Shown piece by piece: positions 9,385 to 16,960 of a stretch of 64,000 bases of DNA. The translations under genes were made by a program, and so were the position numbers. The DNA is from VRUE01 sp963742535 (GTDB lineage: Bacteria > Actinomycetota > Thermoleophilia > Solirubrobacterales > 70-9): the NCBI GenBank assembly GCA_963742535.1, contig CAVUMC010000002.1, forward strand, positions 620,001-684,000, written 5' to 3'. Positions within the stretch are counted from its first letter, which is position 1. Every line of letters starts with the position of its first letter. Below the pieces are notes generated by a model. That model searched no databases and had not been told where the DNA came from. It saw only the letters and a program-made list of their open reading frames with translations.

Positions 9385-10343
9385 CCGAGGGCCACCTTGA
9401 AGCCCTCGATCGCCTCGACCGGCAGCGGGTCGACGCCGCGGGCCTCGGCGAGGGCGAGCGAGACCAGGTCACCCAGCATCACGCCCCAGAGCAGGCGCGC
9501 GACGCGGGTCTCGCCCTCTGTCTCCAGCCTCACCACGGTGGAGCCGGCGGCCTCGATCAGGTCACCGGTCAGCTCGAAGCGGCGGCGCTCGCGCGGGTGC
9601 TGGTCGGCGTCTTCGAGCATGACCGCGGCGAACGGATCGCCCGACCAGCCACAGAGCTCGTTGTGATCGGCCTCGGGCAGCTCGGAGAAGAAGGCCGGCA
9701 GCTTGGCGTTCTCGTTGACCTGCGCCTTCCAGCGGCGCGCCAGCGGTGCGGTCAGGTCGGCCCCGTTCACCACCGGGACCTTGCCCTCCAATTCAGACGC
9801 GATTTCGGCGGCGCGCGCCTGCAAAGCCTCGCTGTGCTCTGAGAGGAAAGCGGCCGCGGCGTCGAGCTCGGTGTGGATGCGGGGCGCGACCCCGGCCAGG
9901 GCCGCCGCCTCGGCGGCGATCGTCAGCATGTAGGCGACCGCGGCCCGCGGCTGCAGGATTCCCGGCAGGCCGACCACGGGTACGCCGTCCTCACGCGCCT
10001 GGTCGACCAGCGCGCCGCCGGTGCTGGCGACCAGCCGCCGCGCGCCAAGCGCCCCGGCGGCCTCAAAGCAGGCAAGCGTCTCCTCGGTGTTACCCGAGTA
10101 GCTGGAGCAGAGCACGGTCCACTCCGGCGTCAGCCAGCTCGGCAGCCCGTAGCCGCGCACGGTCAGTAGCGGCCGGGTGAGGTCATCGCCCAGCGCCGCC
10201 GCGGCCAGGTCAGCGCCGATCGCTGAGCCACCCATGCCGCAAACCGCGAGGCCAGCCGCCTCAGCCGGCTCCAGCCGCGCCGATTCAACCCGCCAGAGCG
10301 CGTCGCGCAGGTGATCGGGAATTGCGAGGACGTCGTCAAGCAT
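9381..10343 (-). CDS. Bifunctional phosphoglucose/phosphomannose isomerase
   Basis: A 320-residue SIS-fold enzyme interconverting fructose-6-phosphate with glucose-6- and mannose-6-phosphate, feeding the neighbouring pyrophosphorylases. VCGMGGSAIGADLA and SSYSGNTEETL form the sugar-phosphate site, and the C-terminal signature with catalytic Glu/His is SELPEADHNELCGW. I chose the ATG at 10343 because LDDVLAIPDHLRDAL is the usual N-terminus and the ATG overlaps the upstream stop (ATGCTTGA). The frame is open further upstream, inside the neighbouring gene. Confidence 0.88.
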   Translation of the reverse strand: MLDDVLAIPDHLRDALWRVESARLEPAEAAGLAVCGMGGSAIGADLAAAALGDDLTRPLLTVRGYGLPSWLTPEWTVLCSSYSGNTEETLACFEAAGALGARRLVASTGGALVDQAREDGVPVVGLPGILQPRAAVAYMLTIAAEAAALAGVAPRIHTELDAAAAFLSEHSEALQARAAEIASELEGKVPVVNGADLTAPLARRWKAQVNENAKLPAFFSELPEADHNELCGWSGDPFAAVMLEDADQHPRERRRFELTGDLIEAAGSTVVRLETEGETRVARLLWGVMLGDLVSLALAEARGVDPLPVEAIEGFKVALG

Positions 10344-11325
10344 CGGCTGCAACCCTTTCATCCTCACCGACCACGGCGCCGTCCAGAACCGCCCCCGCCG
10401 GGACCGTGACCCCGATGGCGAGAATCGAGCCGCGCACCACGGCCCCCTCGCCAATCGTGCAGCCATCGAGCAGGACGGAGTCGGTTATCTCTGCATCCGA
10501 CTCGACACGGCATCCCGAACCGAGGACGGCGCGGGGTCCGACCGTGGCCCCGTCGGCGACCTCGGCATCGACCGCGATCAGCGCTCCGGGTGCCGTCGGC
10601 TCGACCCGCGTCTCGACCCGGTTCTCGAGGATGTCCCAGCTTGCCTGCAAATAGCGCTCGGGCGTGCCGATGTCCATCCAGTAGCCGTCGAGACGCAGGC
10701 CGTAGAGGCCGTCGCCGACCAGGCGGGGGAAGACGTCGCGCTCGATCGAAACCTCCTCGCCGGGCGGGATCAGGTCGAGCACCGAGCGCTCGAGCACGTA
10801 CATGCCGGCGTTGACCTCGCCGGGCACTGCGTCGCCGGTCTTCTCGAGGAAGGCCTCGACCACCCCACCCTCGCCGCTGCGCACGAGTCCATAGGCGGCT
10901 GAGTCCTCGACCGGGTGCAGGCCGAGGGTCGCGCGGGCGCCCCGCTCCTCGTGGACGCGCTGCAGCGCGGTCAGGTCGAGGTCAGTGAGGACATCGCCGT
11001 TGAGCGCGAGGAAGCGGTCTTCGAGCCGCTCGCCCAGCTCATCGGCGGCAAAGCGGATCGCGCCCGCGGTGCCGCGGCGCTCCGGCTCGACCACGTAGGT
11101 GATCGAGACCCCTGCCCGCTCCTCCTCGCCCTCCAGGGCCTCACGCAGGACATCGGGAAGGAAGCCGCAGGCGAGCACGACCTCACTGACACCGTGGCCC
11201 GCCAGCCACTCGATCATGTAGGCGAGGAAGGGGCGATCGACCAGGGTCAGGGCCGGCTTCGGCACGGTTGCGGTCAACGGCCGCAGCCGCGTCCCCTCCC
11301 CCCCGACTAGGACTATTGCCTGCAC
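10336..11325 (-). CDS. Mannose-1-phosphate guanylyltransferase-type NDP-sugar pyrophosphorylase
   Basis: 329 residues, with the nucleotidyltransferase signature LVGGEGTRLRPLTATVPKP, metal site NGDVLTDLD, substrate motif AFLEKTGD and YWMDIGTPERY, then a C-terminal left-handed beta-helix (from about residue 255). It resembles bacterial GDP-mannose pyrophosphorylases. The GTG start shares its G with the TAG stop of the dehydrogenase gene (TAGTG), so translation is coupled. With the isomerase next to it, the operon can make GDP-mannose or a similar activated sugar from fructose-6-phosphate, except that no phosphomannomutase is visible here. Confidence 0.85.
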   Translation of the reverse strand: MQAIVLVGGEGTRLRPLTATVPKPALTLVDRPFLAYMIEWLAGHGVSEVVLACGFLPDVLREALEGEEERAGVSITYVVEPERRGTAGAIRFAADELGERLEDRFLALNGDVLTDLDLTALQRVHEERGARATLGLHPVEDSAAYGLVRSGEGGVVEAFLEKTGDAVPGEVNAGMYVLERSVLDLIPPGEEVSIERDVFPRLVGDGLYGLRLDGYWMDIGTPERYLQASWDILENRVETRVEPTAPGALIAVDAEVADGATVGPRAVLGSGCRVESDAEITDSVLLDGCTIGEGAVVRGSILAIGVTVPAGAVLDGAVVGEDERVAADA

Positions 11326-12638
11326 TACTCGGCAGTACCCGCGGGAACCGAACGCTCAACTGCCTTACCGATGCCCTCGTACTCGAAGCCGGCGCTCTGA
11401 AGCTGACTCGGGTCGAGGTAGTTACGACCGTCAATCAGCAGCGGTCGCGCCATGCGCTCGGCGGCCGCGCCCCAATCAAGCCCAGCGAACTCGGGCCACT
11501 CGGTGACGAGCACGGCGGCATCGACGCCATCAAGCGCCTCGAGCGCTGAGTCGCGGAACTCGACGCCTTCGAGCATGCCCTTGGCGGCATCGGCCGCGAC
11601 CGGGTCATACGCAGTGACCTCCGCCCCCTCGCCCTGCAGCCGCGCTGCCAGCACCAGGCTGGAGGCCTCGCGCATATCGTCGGTGTCGGGCTTGAAGGCA
11701 AGGCCGAGCAGCGCCACCCGCTTGCCGGCGAGCGAGCCGATGTGCTTCTGCAGCTTCTGCACGACGCGGCGCTTCTGCAGCTCGTTGACCTCGATCACCG
11801 AGCCGAGCAACTGGAAGTGGTAGCCGCTGTTGCCGGCCAGCATCTTCAGCGCGCTGACGTCCTTGGGGAAACAACTGCCGCCGTAGCCGATCCCGGCCCG
11901 CAGGAAAGCCGGCCCGATCCGCTGGTCGAGACCCATGCCGCGGGCGACTTCGCCGACGTCCGCCCCGACCTCCTCGCAAACGTTGGCGATCTCATTGACG
12001 AAGGAGATCTTGGTGGCGAGGAAGGCGTTGGAAGCGAGCTTGACCATCTCGGCACTGGTGACGTCGGTGCGCACCAGCTCGCCGCCCAGCGGCTCGTAGA
12101 GACGAGCAACCGCGTCGCCGTTTGCCTCGTCCCCCGGGTCGGCGCCGATCACGACGCGATCCGGATGCATGAAGTCCTCGACCGCCGAGCCCTCCTTGAG
12201 GAACTCGGGACAGGAGACGTAGGCGAGGCCGGGCCGGTCGCGTCGGATCGAGTTGCCGGTGCCGGCTGGGACCGTGCTCTTCATCACCAGCACGTGCTCG
12301 GAATCCGCGGGAAGCTCATCGACCACCGCGCGCACGCGCGAGAGGTCGGCGTCGCCGGAGCGGGTCGGCGGCGTGTCAACGCAGACGAAGAGCAGCCGAG
12401 CCCCGTCGAGTAGCTCCCCCATGTCGGTGGTGAAGGTGAGGCGCTCGGAATTGCGCTTGATCAGCTCCCCGAGGCCAGGCTCATGGATCGTAATTTCGCC
12501 GCGAGAGAGCGACTCGACCTTCTCGGCGAGGATGTCGCGAGCGATCACTGGATGGCCGACCTCGGCGAAGCAGGCGGCGGTGACCAGGCCGACCCAGCCG
12601 ACCCCGATAACGCCGATCGGTTCCTTCTCTGGGCTCAT
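11325..12638 (-). CDS. UDP-glucose/GDP-mannose 6-dehydrogenase
   Basis: A 437-residue NAD-dependent dehydrogenase that oxidises a nucleotide sugar to the uronic acid. It has the Rossmann motif GVIGVGWVGLVTAACFAE, the catalytic cysteine in GYGGSCFPKD (about residue 258) and the C-terminal UDP-binding domain (LAFKPDTDDMREA). UDP-glucose is the likeliest substrate (Ugd), though GDP-mannose dehydrogenase cannot be excluded. It overlaps the LCP gene upstream by 4 bases (ATGA) and the pyrophosphorylase downstream by one. The product would supply uronic acid for an anionic wall glycopolymer. Confidence 0.9.
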   Translation of the reverse strand: MSPEKEPIGVIGVGWVGLVTAACFAEVGHPVIARDILAEKVESLSRGEITIHEPGLGELIKRNSERLTFTTDMGELLDGARLLFVCVDTPPTRSGDADLSRVRAVVDELPADSEHVLVMKSTVPAGTGNSIRRDRPGLAYVSCPEFLKEGSAVEDFMHPDRVVIGADPGDEANGDAVARLYEPLGGELVRTDVTSAEMVKLASNAFLATKISFVNEIANVCEEVGADVGEVARGMGLDQRIGPAFLRAGIGYGGSCFPKDVSALKMLAGNSGYHFQLLGSVIEVNELQKRRVVQKLQKHIGSLAGKRVALLGLAFKPDTDDMREASSLVLAARLQGEGAEVTAYDPVAADAAKGMLEGVEFRDSALEALDGVDAAVLVTEWPEFAGLDWGAAAERMARPLLIDGRNYLDPSQLQSAGFEYEGIGKAVERSVPAGTAE

Positions 12639-14263
12639 CGCTGCGCCACGCCTCCTTTTTTCCTCTTTGGATTCGGAATCTTGACGCTGGCGGAGCGAGC
12701 GATTCCGATCATCTGGTCGTTTGTCAGTGTGTTGAGCAGGTCGTTCGACACCCAGTAAGTGTTGTCCCCCCGGTGCCAGGCAACTATCGGCACGCGGTCC
12801 CCATCTACATAGATGTCGTATTCACGGCCGTTGATCGTCTTGGTCAGGCTGGGGTTGTCCAGGATAGGCGGGTCCGACCAGCCCTGGATGCCCTGCAAGC
12901 CGAAGTAATGGATGCCATCGGACTGCGGCCACTCGGCCACCATCCGGTAGGCGCCGTGGCGATTGCCGTCGGTGTCTTTGAAGTGGTAGATGCGCGGATC
13001 CTGGACGTGTTCGTAGGGATTGCTTTCGACGTAGAAGGCGCCGGAAGGCAAGCGTGTCGGGTAGAAAACGGGAAAGCCGGCGCTGACCTTGCGAGTGACC
13101 GCCTTCGCCTCCATCTCCCCCGCTTCGCGAGCAGGCACGAGACCGTCACTGCCGGGCGGCTTGGTCGGCCCCAGATGGGGCTTCGGCGGTTCGCTCTTCC
13201 CCTTCTTCTTGCCGCCCTTCTTGCCCTTCTTCTTCGCCCGGTCCGAGGAGTCTTCGAGCGAGCCGCGCGGCCCGCTGCTCGCTTCGATGCCGAGGAACTT
13301 GTTGACCGCCTCCTGGATCATTTCCGGCGAGGCGTAGACGTAGCTCGGACCCAATTCCGCCGGGAAATGGACCTCCTTGATCGCCGCGTTGCGCGAGGAG
13401 ACGAAGAGCTTCAGCACTTCGAGCATCGTCTCCTTGTCGCTGATGTCGGAGCTCGTGTATTCGGTGAAGATGTCGATCAGGCCGTTGCGGTCGAGCACCA
13501 GGTCGGTGATCGGCACCCGCTCGCGGGCGGCGCTGAGGAAGTCCTGCTGGCGCGCGGCCCGGACTATGTCGGTGTCCGTGTGGCGGTAGCGCACGTACTG
13601 CAGCGCCTTCTTGCCGCAGAGCAGCTGGTAGCCGGGCTGGACGTTGATTTCCGAATACTGTTCGGAAGGCGGTACGCCAACGTTGGAGTGGAAATAACGC
13701 CGATCGACGTCGACGTAGACGCAGTTGATCGCGTCGACAGCCCGCACGAAACCGAGATAGTCGACGTTGACGACGTGGTTGATCGGCAGGCCGGTCAGTT
13801 CCTTGACCACCTGCAGGGTCAGCTTGGGGCCGCCGTAGGCGTAGGCGGCGTTGAACTTGTCGGTACCCCATCCGGGGATTTCGACCTTGAGGTCGCGCGG
13901 AATCGACATCAGCGCGATCGCGTTGCGATCGGGATCGAGGCGGAGCAGCAGCGTGGTGTCCGAGCGTCCCGGGTCGCCGGGTTCGTTGGCCCGCTTGTCG
14001 GAGCCGATGATCAGGATGTTCTCCGGTTCCCCGCCATGGGTTTTGGCTAGGAAGCGCTGGACCTTGCTCTGCAGTTTGTTGTTGTGCGAGAGCGCGTCGG
14101 CGATGTCTTCGAAGTAGCGCAGGATGCTGATCGAGGTCGCGGCGGCAACCACGAGCACGATCAGCACCGAGCCGAGGCTGAAGCGCCACCAAAAGCGCTT
14201 GCGCTTCGGCGGCGGCTCGTGATCGCCGGCGGGCGGCGGCTTGCTGAACCCGGTCTCAGCCAA
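12635..14263 (-). CDS. LytR-CpsA-Psr (LCP) family glycopolymer transferase
   Basis: A 542-residue membrane-anchored LCP protein that attaches undecaprenyl-linked glycopolymers to peptidoglycan. It has a basic cytoplasmic tail, one transmembrane segment at about residues 27-48, then the LCP core: NILIIGSDKR, DTTLLLRLDPD, MSIPRDLKVEIPG, KFNAAYAYGGP and YVRYRHTDTDIVRAARQQ, the Arg/Asp residues that bind pyrophosphate and metal. A Lys-rich low-complexity linker (about 340-365) leads to a C-terminal extracytoplasmic domain of about 160 residues unlike the LytR_C domain I would expect. It is first in the overlapped glycan operon. Confidence 0.92.
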   Translation of the reverse strand: MAETGFSKPPPAGDHEPPPKRKRFWWRFSLGSVLIVLVVAAATSISILRYFEDIADALSHNNKLQSKVQRFLAKTHGGEPENILIIGSDKRANEPGDPGRSDTTLLLRLDPDRNAIALMSIPRDLKVEIPGWGTDKFNAAYAYGGPKLTLQVVKELTGLPINHVVNVDYLGFVRAVDAINCVYVDVDRRYFHSNVGVPPSEQYSEINVQPGYQLLCGKKALQYVRYRHTDTDIVRAARQQDFLSAARERVPITDLVLDRNGLIDIFTEYTSSDISDKETMLEVLKLFVSSRNAAIKEVHFPAELGPSYVYASPEMIQEAVNKFLGIEASSGPRGSLEDSSDRAKKKGKKGGKKKGKSEPPKPHLGPTKPPGSDGLVPAREAGEMEAKAVTRKVSAGFPVFYPTRLPSGAFYVESNPYEHVQDPRIYHFKDTDGNRHGAYRMVAEWPQSDGIHYFGLQGIQGWSDPPILDNPSLTKTINGREYDIYVDGDRVPIVAWHRGDNTYWVSNDLLNTLTNDQMIGIARSASVKIPNPKRKKGGVAQR

Positions 14264-14269
14264 GGCTGC

Positions 14270-15358
14270 TCAAGCGTCGAGGTGGGCGGGCAGCGAGCGC
14301 AGGAAGGTGTCGAGGGTCTGCCGGTAGGTGTGCAACGAGGAGATCGAGACCCACTCCTCGGGACCGTGGTGGCCGGCACCGAGCGGGCCGAACTCGACCG
14401 CCGGCACGCCAACCCGCAGGAACGAGACCGCGTCCGAGGCACCGTCGCGACCGACGCTCATCGGCTCGCCGTCGTGGTGGGCGGTCGTCGCGTCGCGCAG
14501 GGCACGCACATAGGGCAGCTCGCGGTCGACCACGGCCGGCGGGCGGGTGAAGAGCTGCTCCACCTCGGCGGCGGGAATGCCCTTGACCTGCTCCAGCAGC
14601 ACGGCTGGATCCTGGTCGGGCAGGTAGCGGATGTCGACGTCGATGGCGCATCGGTCGGGCACCTTGTTGAGCGCGTCGCCACCCAAGATCCGGCCGAGGT
14701 TGATCGAGGGGCGGTCGAAGAGCTCCGAGGAGTGCCGGGCGAACGGTAGCGACTCGATACTGCGGAAAACATCAATCGCCCGCAGAACCGCGTTTTCGCC
14801 CAGCCAGGGCGTCGCCCCGTGGGCCGCGGTGCCGCTGACGCCGACCCGCAGCGCCAGCACGCCCTTGGCCTCGACACCGATGTGCAGGTCGGTTGGCTCA
14901 CCGGTGATCGCAAAGTCCCCCAAGAACCCGCTGTCGACGAGATAGTCGCTGCCACGTTCGGCTTCCTCCTCGGACTCCTCGTCGCCGACGATCCCCAGCC
15001 GCACCCGCACCGCGTCCTGATCCCGCATCGCGACCAGCGTCAGCAGCATCGCCGCCAGCCCGCCCTTCATGTCATAAGCGCCCCGCCCATAGAGCCTGTC
15101 CCCCTCAACCCGCGGCTCAAACTGCCCCGCCGGCGCCGGCACCACGTCGATGTGCCCATGGAGAACGACGGTCGGCGCATTCTCCGGCCCAACTTCAGCC
15201 TTCAGAACAGGGAGGCCCCGAACGTCGTCGCTCGCGACGCTGATCCCGCGCGCGTCCAGCCACCCTTCGATGAACCCGGCGGTTTCGAGCACCCCGTCCG
15301 CCTCAGCGCTGTCGTAACTGACGAGCCGCTTGACGAGAGCAACGAGCTCATCACTCAT
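14270..15358 (-). CDS. M20 family metallopeptidase (ArgE/DapE-like)
   Basis: A 362-residue zinc amidohydrolase. VVLHGHIDVVP carries the first metal His and Asp, YGRGAYDMKGG the bridging Asp, GDEESEEE the catalytic Glu/metal Glu pair, and ITGEPTDLHIG the next ligand; the final His is in GAGHHGPEEWV. The dimerisation lid domain lies at about 170-275. The family includes succinyl-diaminopimelate desuccinylase and acetylornithine deacetylase; which one cannot be decided. It starts 115 bases from the Mrr_N-type gene, ends 6 bases before the LCP gene and is probably cotranscribed with the glycan operon. Confidence 0.88.
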   Translation of the reverse strand: MSDELVALVKRLVSYDSAEADGVLETAGFIEGWLDARGISVASDDVRGLPVLKAEVGPENAPTVVLHGHIDVVPAPAGQFEPRVEGDRLYGRGAYDMKGGLAAMLLTLVAMRDQDAVRVRLGIVGDEESEEEAERGSDYLVDSGFLGDFAITGEPTDLHIGVEAKGVLALRVGVSGTAAHGATPWLGENAVLRAIDVFRSIESLPFARHSSELFDRPSINLGRILGGDALNKVPDRCAIDVDIRYLPDQDPAVLLEQVKGIPAAEVEQLFTRPPAVVDRELPYVRALRDATTAHHDGEPMSVGRDGASDAVSFLRVGVPAVEFGPLGAGHHGPEEWVSISSLHTYRQTLDTFLRSLPAHLDA

Positions 15359-15473
15359 TCGAGGACCAACCGCGACGGATCCGATAGCTGATTGCGATAC
15401 ATGGCCTGAAGGTATTTGAACACCGAGAGCCCTGCCTTCCCCTTGGACGCCACAACGCCCTTACGACAGCTGC

Positions 15474-15926
15474 TCAAGCCGCAGATAGATAAGCGGCCCC
15501 CAGCTCGGTTATCTCCCAAACTCCACGTGGCGAGGTCTTGCTCAGAAGACCATGCTCCTTCATCCGCAGTCGCGCGAAGCGGGCGCGATTGCGCCAGCGA
15601 ACCTCGCCGTTACGGAGCCGCTCCCGATCCCGATCCTTGAGCTCGTCGCCCAACCGTTCTTCTAGAGCGTTGATCACGTCGTTTGCCGGTGCTGAACCGC
15701 CGGCCTCGACGAGAATGGCGAGAATCGGCAGCCAATATGCACCGACCGGCAATAGCGGGCCCGGCGCCTGATCCTGCGGGAGCGCACGGACGTTTCCATC
15801 GGGAACGGCCGTATCCCTCGTCTCATTCAAAAGTCGGTTGATGACGTCCTCGGCGGTGTCGTCGAACGAAACCGCCCTGTGAAGCAGGCGCTGATAGAGC
15901 GCCGAGGAAAGGTCGATGCTCGGCAT
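15474..15926 (-). CDS. Winged-helix protein with Mrr_N-type domain
   Basis: About 150 residues from the ATG at 15926. The N-terminal 35 residues (LYQRLLHRAVSFDDTAEDVI) resemble the short SeqA-like/ribbon-helix type DNA-binding segment. The C-terminal 85 residues match the winged-helix domain normally found before the nuclease domain of Mrr restriction enzymes (WLPILAILVEAGG, WRNRARFARLRMKEHGLL, PRGVWEITELG). No nuclease domain follows. Upstream codons to 16022 lie across the divergent promoter and are unlikely to be coding. It faces two small genes across a 52-base AT-rich spacer with repeated TAAG..CTTA sites, so it is probably their repressor. This is inference; no such system is known to me. 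Confidence 0.75.
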   Translation of the reverse strand: MPSIDLSSALYQRLLHRAVSFDDTAEDVINRLLNETRDTAVPDGNVRALPQDQAPGPLLPVGAYWLPILAILVEAGGSAPANDVINALEERLGDELKDRDRERLRNGEVRWRNRARFARLRMKEHGLLSKTSPRGVWEITELGAAYLSAA

Positions 15927-15929
15927 AAA

Positions 15930-15956
15930 TAAGAGCTTAGCGTAAGTGCTTATAAT
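15930..15956. promoter_or_regulatory. Operator-like repeats and -10 box in a divergent spacer
   Basis: TAAGAGCTTA (15930-15939) and TAAGTGCTTA (15943-15952) are near-palindromes 13 bases apart. The second runs directly into a consensus TATAAT (15951-15956) reading toward the small genes at 15979. The spacer is markedly AT-rich for this genome. A repressor bound here would block both directions. No good -35 is visible for the TATAAT. Confidence 0.6.
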
Positions 15957-15978
15957 GTAGGACGACTGTCTCAAGAGC

Positions 15979-16125
15979 ATGAGCCGAAAGCGCGACATCA
16001 AGCAGTTCCGCCAAGCCTGCAAGGAGGTCGAACTCAGCCATCAGGAAAGGTATGAAGCCAGCGAGGCCTTCCATGCCGAGAAGGCGTCCGGGAACGTGCA
16101 GGCCAACGTGAGCTATAAAGGCTAA
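15979..16125 (+). CDS. Small charged protein, 48 residues, unknown function
   Basis: ATG at 15979 and TAA at 16123-16125 encode a Lys/Arg/Glu-rich, mostly helical peptide that begins MSRKRDIKQFRQAC and contains one cysteine. Its stop codon is immediately followed by the ATG of the 136-residue gene, so the two are almost certainly cotranslated. It lies 22 bases after the TATAAT box. I recognise no family. Size, charge, coupling and the divergent DNA-binding protein recall toxin-antitoxin or small regulatory modules, but nothing here proves that. Confidence 0.6.
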   Translation: MSRKRDIKQFRQACKEVELSHQERYEASEAFHAEKASGNVQANVSYKG

Positions 16126-16536
16126 ATGGCTACCGCTATAGCCCTAGATTCTTCTCCGGCAAATGTCCTGCGATCGATGCGCGGGGAGATTGTCGATGCT
16201 CGCATTGCCTATCCGGATGTGCTTCACGTGGAGATCCGCGACGTGCGAGGTGATCTATGGCAACTGGCAACTCAGGATGCCGAGTGGTCGCCGTCCGATC
16301 CCGCCCTGCTAATAGGACGCTCTGTGGAGGATGTCGACATCGACGATGAAACCGGCGAGCTGCGTTGCCGTCTTTCCGACGACTCTCTCCTCGATGTCAA
16401 GCCCTCCAAGCAAGAGGCAAAGGATGACCCGCCGAATTGGGAATTGATCAGCCCGGGCGGCGTAGCCCTCGAGTTCGGACCTGAGGTTCGCTGGCAGATC
16501 AGCGGTGCCGATGCGCCGGTCTCTGCTCGTAGCTAA
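16126..16536 (+). CDS. Conserved-looking small acidic protein, unknown function
   Basis: 136 residues, predicted all-beta and acidic. It opens with SPANVLRSMRGEIVDARIAY and ends with a WELISPGGVALEFGP and RWQIS pattern reminiscent of small DUF6188-like or immunity-type beta proteins; that resemblance is from memory and weak. The start directly follows the stop of the 48-residue gene. The gene ends 2 bases before the end of atpC on the opposite strand. Base composition is slightly less GC-rich than its neighbours, compatible with insertion of the module between the peptidase gene and the ATP synthase operon. Confidence 0.7.
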   Translation: MATAIALDSSPANVLRSMRGEIVDARIAYPDVLHVEIRDVRGDLWQLATQDAEWSPSDPALLIGRSVEDVDIDDETGELRCRLSDDSLLDVKPSKQEAKDDPPNWELISPGGVALEFGPEVRWQISGADAPVSARS

Positions 16537-16538
16537 AA

Positions 16539-16952
16539 CTACGACTGAGTGATCGCCAGGAACGCTTCTGCCCGGTCGCGGTCCTTCTCGGCCCGCTTGT
16601 ACTCGCCGCTGCCCTCGTCGGCCTCCGTGAGCCGCTGTTCGGCATCCGCCAGCTGCTCTTTGAGCGTGCCGGCATCGAGCTCGTCGGGCGAGAGGGCCTC
16701 CTCGACCAGGAGCTTGGCCTGGTTGCCGAAGACCTGCAGCCAACCGTGGGCCTGGGCGTAGCGCTGCGTCTCGGAGTCGCTGACGTGGAGGCGCAGCTCG
16801 GTTGGCTTCAACGCCGCCAGCAGCGGCGCGTGGTTGGCGAGGATGCCGAGTTCACCGACCGCGGTGCGGGTCGAGACCTGGCGCACTTCGCCCTTGAAGA
16901 CCTCCCCCTCCGGGGTGAGGACCTCAACGTCGACCATGTGCTCAGCGGCCAT
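16539..16952 (-). CDS. atpC: F1 ATP synthase epsilon subunit
   Basis: A 137-residue central-stalk subunit coupling rotation to catalysis. The N-terminal beta-sandwich (VDVEVLTPEGEVFKGEV, GELGILANHAPLLAALKP) is followed by a two-helix C-terminal domain (DELDAGTLKEQLADAEQRL). It is last in the atp operon, 8 bases after atpD, and ends tail to tail with the 136-residue gene of the divergent module. Confidence 0.95.
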   Translation of the reverse strand: MAAEHMVDVEVLTPEGEVFKGEVRQVSTRTAVGELGILANHAPLLAALKPTELRLHVSDSETQRYAQAHGWLQVFGNQAKLLVEEALSPDELDAGTLKEQLADAEQRLTEADEGSGEYKRAEKDRDRAEAFLAITQS

Positions 16953-16960
16953 CGTTCTCC

